From contig JAILWY010000022.1 in NCBI GenBank assembly GCA_022113835.1, positions 310,001-374,000 of the forward strand: a DNA stretch of 64,000 nucleotides, written 5' to 3'. The stretch is from Atopsyche davidsoni (lineage: Eukaryota; Arthropoda; Insecta; Trichoptera; Hydrobiosidae). Shown here piece by piece: positions 1-12,979 of this stretch. Numbering within the stretch: position 1 is the first letter of the stretch; each line of letters opens with the position of its first letter. The notes under the pieces were generated by a model. That model was not told the DNA's origin and ran no database searches. It saw only the letters and a program-made list of their open reading frames with translations. The translations under genes were made by a program, and so were the position numbers.

Positions 1-59
1 TTTTGCAAAGATATGGCATGATAATAATATGCCATTACCTGTTTAATAACAGGAGATTC

Positions 60-1399
60 CTAAACTGACTCATCTGTGTGAATAAAAAATTATGATGGAT
101 CAAGAGCAATGGTTCAGAAATATATTTTTGAAAATGTGAAGAACTATACAATGTTTTCAGGTGAGATGAGTGAAATTGAGTAGCGTAACAATCCAATCAA
201 CAATAGGATGTATTGCATGTAAGTGTACAAAGAACTTTCTTTTACCGAGCTATCGAATGTTTCTTTGGCAAGGAAGAATAAAAACCTTTTGAAATGCTAG
301 GCCCTAGCATTTTAAAGGGCTAGGGTGACATGTCCAATACTTACGATCGTTGTTGGAACTGGAGCGCAGGTGAGACTTGTAGCTGAGGCTGCTCAAGGAC
401 ATCTTGCGCGTACTCTGAAATAAAAAATAACCACACTGTATACATGTACATCTTCAAGAGTCTTTTTAAAAGATTTTTTGTGATGAATATGCAGGTATTA
501 AAAATCAAGTCATTTGAGAAAACTTACGCATTTCATGGCCTGTTGGTGTTTCAGCAGAAAATGAAACATTTTATAAGGTTTTCCGCAGTTCTTGCAGTAA
601 AACTGTTGTCCTTTCTTCGGTAAGGTTTTTTCTAGAGTTTTAGGGGGAGAGTAAGCCTTGTTCTCTTTGATGACACTCTGGCCGTGCTTTTCGGCCATGT
701 GCTTGGTAAAGTAGAAGATTTTCTTGTACTCGGCATTGCACTCGGTGCAATTGTACGGCTTCTCCCTGTGTAGTGAGATGTGCAGCTCGTAGCTGGACGG
801 TAGATTGAAGCTCTGGCCACATCCTTGCACATCACACGTGTAGCAAGGGGAGGCTCGGGGAGCATCTAGAAATGAACAAATTCACTGTGTTTAGAAGCAC
901 GCCTCTAATTTTTTTTATCTCAACACCAATAATTTTTTTTTCAAATGTGTCAAAAATTAGCACTTTGGAAAAGTGGTCCTTGAAGATCAGTTTTTTAAAT
1001 ATTGGTATTATGATATTCTATAAAAAGAGAAAAATTACCATTACCATGAGTCTTCATATGATTTGAGTAATGATATTCGCTGCGGAAGTGTTTCCAGCAT
1101 ATTGGACACTCCCTGTGGTTTTTCTGATGCTGCGTGAGTTTCTTTTGGGAGGAGAAACTTTTCGAGCACTCCCCGCACCCAAAAGGTGGGGTGTGCTTTG
1201 ACACATTTGCCATGCTGAAAAATAAGAACCATTATATAGAAAAAATAGACAAAAATCTAAGTTATAACGTGTGATTAACAAATGCTTACTCGGATGCAAC
1301 AACACCAACAAGAACTTCAAGAGTTTTTGATGGGTCAGATGTTTTCACGGCTAAATGTATGACGCATCGATAACAATTCAAACAGTCATTATCGTACAT
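60..1399 (-). CDS. C2H2 zinc-finger protein, 3' exons
   Basis: Four minus-strand exons splice in frame: 1290-1399, 1045-1214, 528-865 and 345-414. A possible last exon at 60-73 reaches a TAG at 60-62. Donors are GTAAGC, GTAATGG, GTAAGTT and GTAAGT, and acceptors end in CAG or TAG. Phases agree: the codon split between exons 2 and 3 becomes Asp. Exon 2 holds two fingers (CGEC...HQKNH, CPIC...HMKTH). Exon 3 holds a C-x4-C finger, a standard finger (CTEC...HMAEKH) and a C2HC finger ending at the exon border. The family usually binds DNA in the nucleus; I cannot name a target. The ATG at 1397-1399 sits just after an in-frame TGA, so it may be the start, or 1290-1399 may be an internal exon with a weak acceptor. 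The ends of the model are the least certain part; exons 1045-1214 and 528-865 are solid. Confidence 0.72.
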
Positions 1400-4300
1400 G
1401 CTTCAGAGTAAGTATTTTTTAGGTAACACGATTAGAATAAGTAATGATAAAAGGAATAAACTTCAGAATCATTAAAAAAATAAAATTCTACATTTCGTAC
1501 TTTCAAACAGTTAACAATGTTTGCAAGTTATTATTGGAATGGGTAAATCGGTTGCACACACATATATAACGGGTAAAATTCTTGCTCAGTTACTGGGCCA
1601 CAGCAATCGAAAAAATTAAGGCACTGGGCTGCTATACCCAGGTGTTTGAATTCTACCTGTGTCCTGAACAACGTGAGGATTTTTTTCGTTATTTTTCTGT
1701 GCATACCGTTTTCTTAAAAAATGTAGTAAAAATATTCCTGAATAAAAAAATATAATCGTTTGAATTTCTTAAAATTTCGACAAATACAATGCATTTTCGG
1801 TGCTCCCTCAGCTCATTGATAGAAACGAAGCTGGATTAGTTTAAATCTGAAAATGTTTTCAGTTTTCAGGCAATTGCATATACGGGGAATTCTCCATAAA
1901 GATGATGTTTGCAAATTGTATAGTCGAAAAAATATTTTAATAATGACTTATTTTAAAGACTATGGTTTCATGGTTTTATAGGGAGTCTCTAGTTAAAGCA
2001 AGTCATGGATATATACTCCCATACACTCACACTGTCTTTAAAATAAGTAGCAAATAAATTAAGCTAAATGGGTATAATATTCTTTGAACAATGTAAGTAC
2101 CAAACGCATAAGCCTTTCAAGAGCTTCTCTGGACTAATTCTATAAAAGATTATTCAAAGCTTGAATACAGAATATGAAAACACGCTACTCATAACTTTTA
2201 ATAACTAGGTACATTAAATATAACTATAAATATATTAAAACTATAGCCATAAGAGCAGGGAAATGACTCTACTGGTGACAATTATGCTAAAGAAGTGTAT
2301 ACATCAGATGAATTCGATAAGCATTGAAACTTTTCAATGATTATTATTAAATACTTAATAAATCTGCGTTTATTACCGGTGTATAGGTTTATCGTGTTCA
2401 CAATATATTTCTAGGTATATTCAAAACATTTTGTAAAAAATCTTGTGTAAATCAAACTAGTAAAATTAGATTTCGTTTGCAGTTCGGTTCAAAATGATTT
2501 GGGCTGCTGAGTCAGCATGTAATAATTTGTATAGTTTAAACTTAAATGTGAATAAAACCAATGATTTATAGTTAAAGCCTGTCAATTCTTGACTGATAGT
2601 TTGCCGGTTTCATGAGTGTTCTGACTGGGTATTTCCACACTTATATAATAAGATTGTCCGTGATATCCATGATAGCTGAGTTCTTAATCTCTCTCTTGAC
2701 ATACAAAAACCCATGTTTCTTATAGTCAAATAATATATGATTTGTATGGGAGGGAGTTCAATAGTTAAGACCACCAACTCTTGACAAATAGTTTGGATAT
2801 AGTCTTGCACCTATATAATAGAGTTAGCTATTTTCATTTTGGTCAAATAAGATTTCTATTAAGAATGTATATGCTCATAAAAAATATTGAATATTACATT
2901 ACTATAGTATTCTTAAAATCATTTTGTTAAAAAATACAGGCATAATTTGGCCGATTTGATTCAAACGTGCCAAGAGACAAAAGCATGCTCTATCATTTGA
3001 AAAAATGCACATAGTCATGCGTGTTGAAAAAAATTTAAGAAACAAGCAGTATCTTCAAAATTGAAATAAAAATTTGACCCTCTTAAAACCTCTTCATGTG
3101 TGAGAAAGAATGTTACTTGCACGTTGATTACATCTATTTTTAACGAGGAACCGTTTTCGCATTACTCAATTTTAATGAAAGGTCATTTGGATCACGCGGC
3201 ATTACTATCATAAACATGCAAGTGTGCTGCATTATTTCACCCAGATTTGTATACTTTTATACTGCACACCATATAATCGTCACACGCAGTCTGAGTCACC
3301 TCACCTTAAGCAATAGCAATAGCAATACCAACAAAACTATTTGTGATAACTTTCAGTTTACTTGGATTTATGTCGAATTCACCTGTAGCTAGCTGGTGGG
3401 TTGCCTGTTAATTCCAGTAAGGCAAGCCGGGCTTTTGTGTTTCTCTGACAGTACTTGTACAGATTTTGAATGTAGTTGTGACCTTGCAAGTCAATGAAGT
3501 CATATTTTACTAAATGGTATGATTACATCCATTTATATAAACAATAAAGCTCCTTGAAAATATTGAATAAATATCTTACATTGCTTATGAAAGCTTTCGA
3601 AGTCATTTCTAAAATTGACAGTGGTGCCGTCTACTGGAATAGTAATATAAAAAGTGGTTGTAATAGAAAATGACGTTCACTTCATAGTACAACGCATCGG
3701 AAGATGCTGCGTGTTAAAAGTTGAGGATAGCAGCAATCATTAGAGTAGTGAAATATTAATGGTTACTGCTTCCATTGGATTTGAACATAAAAAAGCAACA
3801 AACTAATTCACAAACATATTTTTATGGAACACCAGCCAAGAACTCGGGTTTATCGTATATCGGATAGTATCAAAAGCCATACGACGACAAGTGGATGTAT
3901 TGTAGACATTACAACAGTGTAAGACTCATTGAACATACCCTGTCTCTGAACTCCTTCGTCTCAAGCTCCGACCCCTAAATCTCACAATAGCCTCGACATG
4001 GGTCTGAAATTTCTTTGGTAACTTTGGTAAAATCATTCTTTCCATAAGCTAGTATTATTCCAGTCTACTGACTATCGCCCAACTTCTGAAAGCCTGGTTA
4101 AATTGAATTTTGATTACCCAGCTGTTAACGTTTATTGCATAAAATGCTATTTTAATTCAAATCTGAGTGATGTGTCGTAATAACTTCAATTTAAATCATC
4201 ATTCAGAACCTAGGCTTTTGTCCCTTTCTTTATTTTAATTTTCATAATTGATTATTTGTTCACATAATACACCATTGCATCACTTTTTTAAAATTGTGTG

Positions 4301-7260
4301 AATAGTAATTTTTAAATATAACATGTAAAAAGATCTCTGAAATTCACTTCGAGTGTAAAAAGTTTGTCTTTCTACACCGGTCTCCGATTTTTATGATATA
4401 CCAGATTTCGGAGAGAATTGCACACTGCTACTAAAAATTAAATCATTAAAATTATGCTTAAACCATGAGATAATGTCGACTAGCTCTGATCGGCCAGATT
4501 TTTAGAATCGATAGAAAGTTGAAAAAAAATATGACCAATCAGATAACCGTGTTAATATTAGACACACTTCCATTGACAAAGTGTTGCTCTAGTATTTACA
4601 ACGTTTTGAAAGTTTTTGGTAAGAAGGTAAATTCCATTATAAATTGACATTCTTGTAAATTACATTATAAGCTTAGGAAAAGCAACGTAAATATTATTGA
4701 GAGCTCTTTAGATAATCTCTAACTACTATATGCAAAAATATATACATACAAATTATATAGTATATATTAAAAGTGACATTTCTACAAAAGGTGATTCAAA
4801 AAGATACTGCCATAAAACCAATCGTTCACAATATGTGCTATGTAGTACTATGATAAATTTAAACAGCTCTGTGGTCCATTTCAATGGGAAAAGATGCTGT
4901 TATAAAAGAAATAGCAAAATAGCACGCAATAAGTATATATACAAATGTAATACTAAGCTTCCTTATGTTTTTCCTTGTAAAATTCACGAAGGCAATCCAA
5001 TAAATTTAACAGCTCGATTTAATAAAAAGTACAATATTCTTGACATTTGATGAATTGTGGACACAATCTGATTGGGCTGAGCTTTGTTAGCGTCAAACTG
5101 TCATTTGCAGTTTTGTCAAGGCGGGATTTTTTTATTCTGTCTAGCTCCCAGGTCCAGAAAGACCGATTACATCAGTGATTACTGAGCTGTTAATCACACC
5201 ACATATATTCAAACTTTCAGAACGTGGACATTAACTTTAAAAACCATATAATTTCATTGTTTGAGGTTATGGTTAAACTTCTGACATTCAATGCTTAATA
5301 GATAATCCATAATTGATTTTGCTGAATTGAGCTCTGCCTGCTTCAGATTCAGCTCGTTTGCAACTCGGTCCAACTTACGAACTTACCAGCAAGGCATTTT
5401 GTTCTAATACTTTCTAATTCTAGGTCTATATTTATCTATTAACTCTAAGGTGCTATGCAGGAAGCTAAAATTAGAAAAGAATCTTACACCGATCATTTTT
5501 ACTCCTTGGCTGGGCTAGGATATGACAACAAACACCTGTATTAAAAAAAATAAAAAACAGCTTGTAAAAATTCAACACATAAGACAGCGATCTCGGAAAA
5601 CATTAATAATAACACTGATGGGCTATTAAACATTCAGTTGATCCGTGTTATTAGTGACAAATAAATTTAAAGATTTACTCGCGATGCAATTACTATGCCC
5701 GATAAGTCAGATTTTTCTAAGGTTAAATTTCTGACCCATTAGACAACAGCTATAAATTTAATTAAATGTATTCAATAACATGGCATAAAAACAATTACGG
5801 CTAAAATATAGCAATAACTTCAAAAGTTGTCACATGACGGGTTAGATGGTTGTCATGGTCAAATTTCTAGCCCACCAGGCAATATCTTTAAAGTCATTTC
5901 CTGAACTGCATTGGAGTGAATGTTTATCAGTAACATGATAATCTATAAGTATTCTGCCCGTCAATACCAACCATCAATATTGACAAAACCAGTCACATCT
6001 AAAAGGAAACATGAAGAAATATATTTATATTAATCTTAACTTATAATAGTCATTAAAAGCTAGGGTCGTCCGACAGGTCTGTTACATATAAGCAATACAA
6101 TTAAAGCTTTAACTCTCTGGTAATGAGTATTACATTTCAATGGTCAATCTGATGATCCAATGAGGATATTTTTCTTGGGACAGCACGGTTCTATAAATGT
6201 GGCTTCTTCTGTTGGAATTTTGTAAAATCTACTATGTAAATCGAATATTTCTGGTCTCCAATTGCAAATGTGATGTGTTATTGGCAAAATTATATTACAA
6301 TTATTTGAGAATTGTCAAAACAGAGTACGAAATTATGAACATTTATTGCAAAAATTGTTTTAGAAATACAGAATATGTAAATCAAATTTAATCCATAATA
6401 TCTTTATGTACCTACCTCTTAAAATTATAATTTGTTTTTCCATATGTGTTTTTGATAATTAAACTATCATACCAAATACAAAACTGTAGAAAATATGCAT
6501 AAGCAATACAAAAATACTTGTGTAAAGTATAAAAACATAAGTTTGTTTAATGTGACACAAAATCGTATTATATGTAGAGAAACTATAAAAAAGTGAGGAC
6601 TCTGGATAAAAAGTTTATACCATCAAACACTTAAATTTGTTGTTTTTTTGGGTATAATTTTTGACATAGTCGAATGAAATGAGTTTTGTTAGTTTAATTT
6701 AACTCCAACAATAATATTACAACTGCGTTTGATTTGCAATATTGCATTTTTCCGTTCGAGGTCGGGAGAGTCTAAGGGCGGACATCCTGCACAATGGAGG
6801 ATAAAGAGAACTTTGCTATTGTTGACCGGGAAACCTAGAAAATCCATCGGGGTATTTAACACAAAGAAATATAATATACAACGCATATCTAAATTATACT
6901 TTGGAAAATAAACCCAGAAAAGCAGTCGAAGGCGAGCAAAAGATTTCATACAAAGAGATACGTAATTTTATCAAGTTTCTTAAAGCGTGCTTTTAAAACT
7001 GATTTTGGATAAAAATGCAGTTCTCGATATTATTACTCCTGAACTCGAAGCCGCACAATGAAAAATCATAGGCGAAACAGTAAAAACTGCGCACTCAAAA
7101 ATAAATAAAGTTGGAATAAAAAGTTTAGTTTTCAAAAAATGGTCGCAGTGCAACGGCATCGATTTACATATCTGACGTGTTGACAACTGTTGAAACTTTC
7201 TTTGTGCAATTGACACTAAACTGTTTCACCGAAGCGTATTCTTGACTAAACAATCGAATA
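1400..7260. other. Gene-poor AT-rich stretch upstream of the zinc-finger gene
   Basis: I see no supportable gene here. The 106-codon frame at 4730-5050 has no recognisable domain, no conserved motif and the same base composition as its surroundings, so I treat it as chance. A diverged direct repeat is faintly visible at about 2560-2660 versus 2745-2825 (both contain a TCTTGAC-x-ATAGTTTG block and then TATATAATA). If the zinc-finger promoter lies in the 7.3-7.9 kb island, this stretch is its first intron. Confidence 0.5.
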
Positions 7261-7289
7261 GTTTGATTTGTGTTACGTCATATAGTCGA

Positions 7290-7880
7290 TCCGCGATCCC
7301 CGGGGCAGCCCCGCTTGGACCCTTCCGTTCCGGGAAGCCGGCCCTTTGTCTTCGCTACCCTTGACACACAATGCACGCAAATTCGCACCCGGACACTCTA
7401 ACAACCGATAAAAGCCACAGGTGATGTGCTCACATATATAAACAAATACATAATAAAATTATATATCGTATATAAAACATCGCAAACTTGATAATCAACT
7501 CGGAGCAATTCCGCTTCGGAAAATCGGCTCGATCGATATCCGACGGCGCCGGTCGATTGGGGCCGCCGAAATCACGCTTCACGCCTGCCAGAGGTACGGG
7601 GGCGCGGGACGCAGCGATCGGGATGAAATGCTGTAATTACCTGGTCAGGTGGGTCAGGTGGGTCAGGTGGGTCGCGGGTCTCGGGTCGCGGGGCCGCGGG
7701 GCTCGAGGCTGCCGGCGGAGGTCCGCGCGCTGTCCCGGCCGGCCGTGGACTGCGGAGGCGCCGGCTCGGGCGCCGCGCCCGCTTCTGCAGCGCCGCCCCT
7801 GCGCGTGCACCCTGCTGCACCCTGCTGCACCCCGCTGCACTCCACTCCACTCCACTCCACTCCACTGCACTAAATCACCT
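7290..7880. promoter_or_regulatory. CpG island, possible promoter and first exon (minus strand)
   Basis: GC- and CpG-rich block in an AT-rich setting. On the minus strand it ends in a strong donor context: the exon would end at 7641 with ACCAG and continue GTAATTAC. That fits a 5' exon of a minus-strand gene, and the nearest one is the zinc-finger gene 6 kb downstream. Open frames run through on both strands, as expected for GC-rich DNA, and none shows a domain. The link to the zinc-finger gene is inference. Confidence 0.4.
7642..7865. repeat. Short tandem repeats inside the CpG island
   Basis: A 9-bp unit GGGTCAGGT is repeated about 3.5 times at 7642-7674, directly next to the proposed splice donor. 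A 10-bp unit CTGCTGCACC occurs three times at about 7812-7840, followed by five copies of TCCAC at 7841-7865. Confidence 0.85.
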
Positions 7881-8330
7881 CAGCATTCATAATAATGCCC
7901 ATCGGGAACTCTTAAACACCGCAATGGGTCTAGCGAGCATCGCCATATTCGAATATTTTTGACAGTTCGTGGAATTCCATTTTTGAATTTGAGTGATTTT
8001 TCCGCATCTTATTTTATATCACTCAGTTTGATAATGCAAGCGTGAGGAATACGTTCTGGAAAAAATCGCGTTAAATGAAAAGGGTTTACGATAAAACATA
8101 CATACATAGTCAAAACTTAATACAAAAGAATACGAATCATTTGAATCAATCACTTTAATTCTAATGAACACTTTATGCAGTATTACATGTTATTTTAACT
8201 GAAAAATACATAGATTGTCTTTTGGGTAGCGTTTCTTTTACGTTCTTGTAAAATACGTTCAACGCTGTTTTTAATCGTTAAAAGAAGTCAATGACTACAT
8301 AATGTTCATACACATTCTTTAAATAATAAA

Positions 8331-8392
8331 TTCGCGTTATAATGAAACCGCGCATAACGGGGTCGCGTAAAGCGGGGTATTACTGTATTTAA
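8331..8392. repeat. Possible end of a pogo-like DNA transposon
   Basis: On the minus strand this reads TA then CAGTAATACCCCGCTTTACG and continues with CG-rich blocks. A CAGTA-type tip next to TA resembles terminal repeats of the pogo/Tigger group. I do not see the matching other end, so it would be a solo terminus. Confidence 0.25.
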
Positions 8393-8401
8393 AAAAATAC
8401 T

Positions 8402-8716
8402 GCATCAATTTTATTATAAAACGCTGTTTTTGGATAAATATGTAAAAATAAGCCATTGATTATACTTTGATAAACGTTATAGTTTATCTAATCTATTGCG
8501 ACTACAGTACCGAGCTGAGTAATACACAGGCGATGTTGTTATTGGTACTTTAAGATAATTTTTCTCGCCGTTTCACGTGTGAATCGTTACATAAACATTG
8601 TATAAATAATCAATATTTTAAAGATAATAAAATACTTGAGTGATTTTTCCGCGTGTTAGTTTTTATTGGTGACCGGCTTCGCCAACTTTTCACGTTGGCA
8701 TTGTTATTAAAAAATC
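8402..8716 (+). repeat. Long dispersed repeat, copy A, with palindromic-family arm
   Basis: From CATCAATTTTATTATAA through AACGCTGTTTTTGGATAAA, a CGTTTCACGTGTGAATCG block and on to GTGACCGG-TTCGCCAAC, this matches 12980-13438. Copy A lacks the 170-bp insertion seen in copy B. Its last 90 bases are one arm of the palindromic family that recurs through the window. Confidence 0.75.
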
Positions 8717-9063
8717 AATTACAATAAATTATAATTGTATGATATAAATCTGAATCTGAAAATGACTGCCAATAAAGGCAGTCTTCTTTATAAAATAATA
8801 AAAAAATTAATTATATACTGTAGTATATCATACAATGTGCATTCGAAACTGACTTTAGTCAAACCTCAGTTTCGCAACTCTTATTAATTTTAAAGATTCC
8901 GATTCGATTTAATTTGATGACTCAATTAAAAAAACATTTTTTTTCAACGAAAAATAATAAATCAAGTCTTAGGGGGTTAATTACTTGTTCATCGATTCAT
9001 GCAAAAAGTGATTTTTGCACATATTTTTCCCTTCACAACTCTGAAAATAGAGTAATCCGTGTC

Positions 9064-9150
9064 ACCTGAGCCACACCTTGCGAGCCTCACCTGCGCGCAG
9101 GACCTGGAGATACGTCAGATGTCGTATTCCAAGCATAGCCCTTAGAACTA
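9064..9150 (+). repeat. SINE-like fossil repeat, copy 1
   Basis: Contains CCACACCTTGCGAGCCTCAC, then GCGCAGGACC and AAGCATAGCCCTTAGAACTA. The same ordered blocks occur at 21697-21750, 35314-35372 and 58481-58560 with substitutions. No ends, tail or coding capacity are clear, so the class is unknown. Confidence 0.5.
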
Positions 9151-9342
9151 TTATTAATATATTTAAAAAAATAATAAAATACAATTTTTTTCATCGACAT
9201 TGTTTAGTCGCCGATACGCAATTTTTTTTTTTAATAGAAACGCTCGGTGTCCAAAATAAATTTATTAGGTATTTTTGAGACGTCAGACATGCTGGATGAG
9301 TCGGCGACACGAGCGTAGTGATATTGCAATATTGCGAAATAT

Positions 9343-9455
9343 ACGTCAAGTGCCTCTCCTCAGAGGAGGTTGGCGACCACTTCACCATTTCATGCTGAGC
9401 CAGTGTTCATGGTGGGTCCTCGGGTCCTTCTACACCGCAGTTTTATATTAGAAGG
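9343..9455 (-). repeat. Dispersed repeat with AAACTGCGGTGTAGAAGG core, copy 1
   Basis: Read on the minus strand it contains AAACTGCGGTGTAGAAGGAC, CCATGAACACTGGCTCAGCA and CAACCTCCTCTGAGGAGAGG. These blocks recur in the same order at 16968-17058, 21110-21295, 25962-26220, 39015-39155 and 53640-53935. The element type is not recognised. Confidence 0.65.
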
Positions 9456-11128
9456 GAACCATTATCATATAATCCTTTCTCTGGCGCTTAGATCTAGCGA
9501 AATATACGACGATTATTTATTATCATTCATTTAATGCAGATTTCGATCAATTGCTTCAAAATCATCGATCTTTTTAACACTTACTTAAAATTTTGATGCA
9601 AATTTCGATTCAATTAAATATCATCTTCCGACTCCCCCCTTTTTTTTTCTTTGTTCACTCCAAAGCATGAATGTCGATGAACAATTTATATTTCATCGAC
9701 ATTTTGCAATTGGTTTTTTTAGTGATCGTATTGAATTTACATTTTTGAAATGCAAATATTACTTATATTTCAATGCGTGGTTATTGTTATGACCACCCGT
9801 TTTCATATTTCGACGGTCCATTGTGAGTTTTCTGGTTCTCCGTTGAATTTGCATGAATTATCAATCAGTGCACATTTCAATGAACCGAATTGCAACAGTT
9901 GTAACAATTGTAAAAAATAAAAGTTCGCGAATTTGTTTTAATATTATTGAATTTTTTGTCGTTAAAAAATCTCATTTCAATTCCACAATAGAAAATCACA
10001 AAAAATCCCCGAATACTTTACCCAAAAAGTTTTCTCATCAATTACTTTATAAATAATAAACCTGTATTTTTATTAAAAATGCTTAAAACATATTTTATAA
10101 TAACCGTGGACGATAACATATAAACTATTAATTGTTTAAGGTATAAATATCAAAGTACACATCTAGAAACTAAATATTAACTAATTTGTTTGGCTGTATG
10201 ATTAAAAATGCGTCTTGAGAAAAAGTCTTGCAAAGAAAAGAAAATTAGTAAAACAAAAAATTAAAAGGTCAATGGAAATTAAAAAAAAAAAACCACTTAA
10301 GTTAACAGTTTAAATTGCAAAATAATAATAATCTAGTTTTGTCAAATTAATGATTAAAAAAATAATAATAATATATAGTATTTTCAATATTTTGCTCGTA
10401 TCTATTTTTGTTTATTTGCGTACGATTTTTTGTAGTCTGCGTATATATTAAATTTTGAGGGCTTATTGAACTATACGTTGTTTAATATAATAAGGATTTT
10501 AAAAACAATATTTGAAGTTCGAGATATACCCAGAGTTGTAAAAAAAATATTTTCAGCCTTATCTCGTCGTTTCTCGGGTGAATCGATCATCTAAAATAAT
10601 TTAAAATCATTAAAAAAAATATTATTTCGCATGCATTATAATTACACTTTTTGAAAGTATTCTGGATTACCTCTTGATATTATTAAAACCTCTTTTATGT
10701 TTTACCGATAGTTATAATTTAAACATTTATAATTTTTTTAATTCTTTTTACTATCTGATTTTAATGATTTTGATAAAATATATTTTAATTGGTTTCATGA
10801 ATCGTCTTCGTGATAAATAATTATTATTTTTAACTTTATATATTTCGTAAAAAAAATACTCAGAGGATGTGTAGCTGTAGCGTACTTGCCACATAATCAT
10901 CATCAACATTATTACAGATGGGCTAAAAAATAATAATATATATAATATATAATAGTATGAAAATCCATACGCTTAGTTTCTAATTATTTTTAATTACGGG
11001 TAGATATGTAGCTCTCAAAAAATGTAACTGTAATGTACGCGAAATATTAATAAAATAGTTGTATCATAATTACACTGGGATCCATTTTCAAGATCTATAA
11101 CAAATATTTTGCAAATTAAATATATATA
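9456..11128. other. AT-rich stretch without a gene
   Basis: Simple AT-rich sequence with A and T runs. No splice-consistent coding segment or recognisable element is visible. Confidence 0.5.
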
Positions 11129-11643
11129 TCAGGTGTACCATAAAGTTTGGTCGTTTTTGTGTAGGCGGTGCAGTATGTTCGTTCTTCGTATTCGTTCTTT
11201 GAGCTGTGCTGTTGTTTTTTGTGTTATTGTTTGTCTACGCAATCTAGTCTACCCATAAAATATAATTTTTTTATGACCCTTTTTTTAACAATGGCGGAAA
11301 TTTTTTAAATAATGGTGGTGATAATGCACGACCCCACGCTTCAAGAAAGACACGGGAAAAAAACTCTGAGCTTGGTTGGGAAGTTTTACCACATTCATCT
11401 TACTCACCAGACATTGCACCCTCAGACTACCACATATTTTGGTCATTGGAGCATTTCCTGAGAAACGAGACCCTCAAAGACATGACCCATGTTAAAACGA
11501 AGAGTTTTTTTCCACACGGAATAAAAAAATTCTATACAAGAGGAGTATTTTGCTTTCTACTAGGTGGCAACAAGTCAACAGCAAAAATAATCTTTTAAAC
11601 CTAAAAAAAAAAAAAAAACGAACGAACTTTCGGGTACACCTAG
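11129..11643 (+). mobile_element. Internally deleted mariner element
   Basis: Terminal inverted repeats of about 30 bp bound the element: the left end begins TCAGGTGTACCATAAAGTTT and the right end, read inward, begins CTAGGTGTACCCGAAAGTTC. TA dinucleotides flank both sides (11127-11128 and 11644-11645). Inside, 11320-11598 encodes the C-terminal part of a mariner transposase: DNARPH, then LPHSSYSPDIAPSDYHIF. The spacing from the Asp of DNARPH to the Asp of PSD leaves 34 residues between, as in the DD34D catalytic triad. The N-terminal two thirds of the gene are deleted, so it cannot make transposase. The TIRs could in principle still be recognised by a related enzyme. Confidence 0.88.
11320..11598 (+). 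pseudogene. Mariner transposase C-terminal remnant
   Basis: One open frame from GAT at 11320 to TAA at 11598. It keeps the second and third catalytic aspartates of the DDE/D domain but has no start codon and no first aspartate. The last 35 residues after KSFF do not look like the usual mariner tail, which suggests a frameshift near 11506. Confidence 0.8.
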
Positions 11644-12335
11644 TATTATATATTAGCTTATTGAGGAAAAGCGGCAAACGGGTGACGGGTGAATAGGCTT
11701 TTAGTGAAGTTAGTAAACAAGGTTATTGCTGCATGACCTGTAATATAGATCGGATGTGCTATATAAGCGAGAGTGTATATGTATATTATATCAAACTCTC
11801 GCAGATCTGTATTGCAGGTCATGCAGCAATAATCCTGTTAATTGACTTCACGCCCTGCAAAGCGAGGCCTCTGCACTATCGTCCAGTCGCCTGCACTCAA
11901 TAGCCTGGGGTTGATTGCGGGGGTTGGTAGCAAGATCAACCCTGTTCAATTATGAATTACTCCAAAATCCATCTTCGGTGCAGATTTCCCTGTATATAGC
12001 ATTTAAGCGCTTCCTCTTCTGTTTATACCTTGCGGCCTCCTGAACTTTCAGACAAGTACGCTTGTATACTGTTTACAAACTGAACTTCGCAGACATCGAT
12101 GTAATAGATATGTGTTGATAACTCAAACGAGTGCGTTTTCAATCATATTTTGTAAATAATGGGTGAACTCTGCGAGTAAAATAATTTTCATTACGTATGC
12201 TTTACATGCCGGTAGATTTCAAATATTTGTTTGCGTATGAGCTCCGGGAATCATATTTAGCAAATATTATTTTTTATGAATGTATATTAATGTAAGTATA
12301 TAGATTTTTAATCTAGGACTTGTGCGGTTTTCCCC

Positions 12336-12470
12336 TAGCCGGCGGGGACGCGGCCCGGGCGGGGCGGCGCGGCCACTGTAGCCGGGGCCGGGGGTGGGGG
12401 TGACGATGGGGTGGGGTGACGATGGGGTGGGGTGGGGGTGAGCCTGTCAGTAAAAGGGGGGGGGGGAGGC
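12336..12470 (+). repeat. G-rich low-complexity block and minisatellite
   Basis: A GC-rich run followed by two tandem copies of TGACGATGGGGTGGGG (12401-12432) and long G runs near 12455-12466. Four or more closely spaced G tracts could form a G-quadruplex on the plus strand. Confidence 0.7.
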
Positions 12471-12899
12471 TTTGTGTGTGTTTGTACCCTATTTATAGAC
12501 TTCCACGTAAACTGCATTTCCACTTATAAATTTTAGAATTCGGATGTAACTCTGTGCTGCAGAGACGATGGAAGTGTACCAACCAGATGTTCCATGAAGA
12601 TGTACCAACCCGACTTTTAATGATTTTTGTTCTCACATGTATTACCGCCTGTAGTTTTATGGTTACAAGTACCCAGAAGACCGCCTATGCTTAATTTTTT
12701 GTTTCGCTGCAGAGGATTCATTCAAGTTCGTTCAATTCAAAAGTGCCCTGGCTCGGGATGGATTATACATCGTAATCAATTCGACCATCGGCTGTTTGCC
12801 GATGGATATCAAATAAACTCCATAATCAAGTTTAGAAAGTGTTGTTGTTTCCATACGTTCGAGAGGAAGTCCGGTGTGTCTTACGGTCAACACCACATA

Positions 12900-12960
12900 A
12901 TTTGGCATCCAGCAAGTGCACCACGACACATAAATGGTGTCAGAAGTGGCGATCCGAGAA
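12900..12960 (+). mobile_element. LTR-retrotransposon primer-binding-site fragment
   Basis: TGGTGTCAGAAGTGG at 12935-12949 resembles the primer-binding site that LTR retrotransposons place just after the 5' LTR, complementary to the 3' end of a leucine tRNA. The preceding bases end in ACACA, compatible with an LTR end. I find no second LTR and no gag or pol nearby, so this would be a decayed 5' fragment. Confidence 0.4.
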
Positions 12961-12979
12961 GGGCACACAACAAGTACGT

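Noticed and set aside
4730..5050. 106-codon plus-strand frame
   Set aside because: Composition equals the background, with no domain and no splice or promoter context. It fits a chance ORF in AT-rich DNA.
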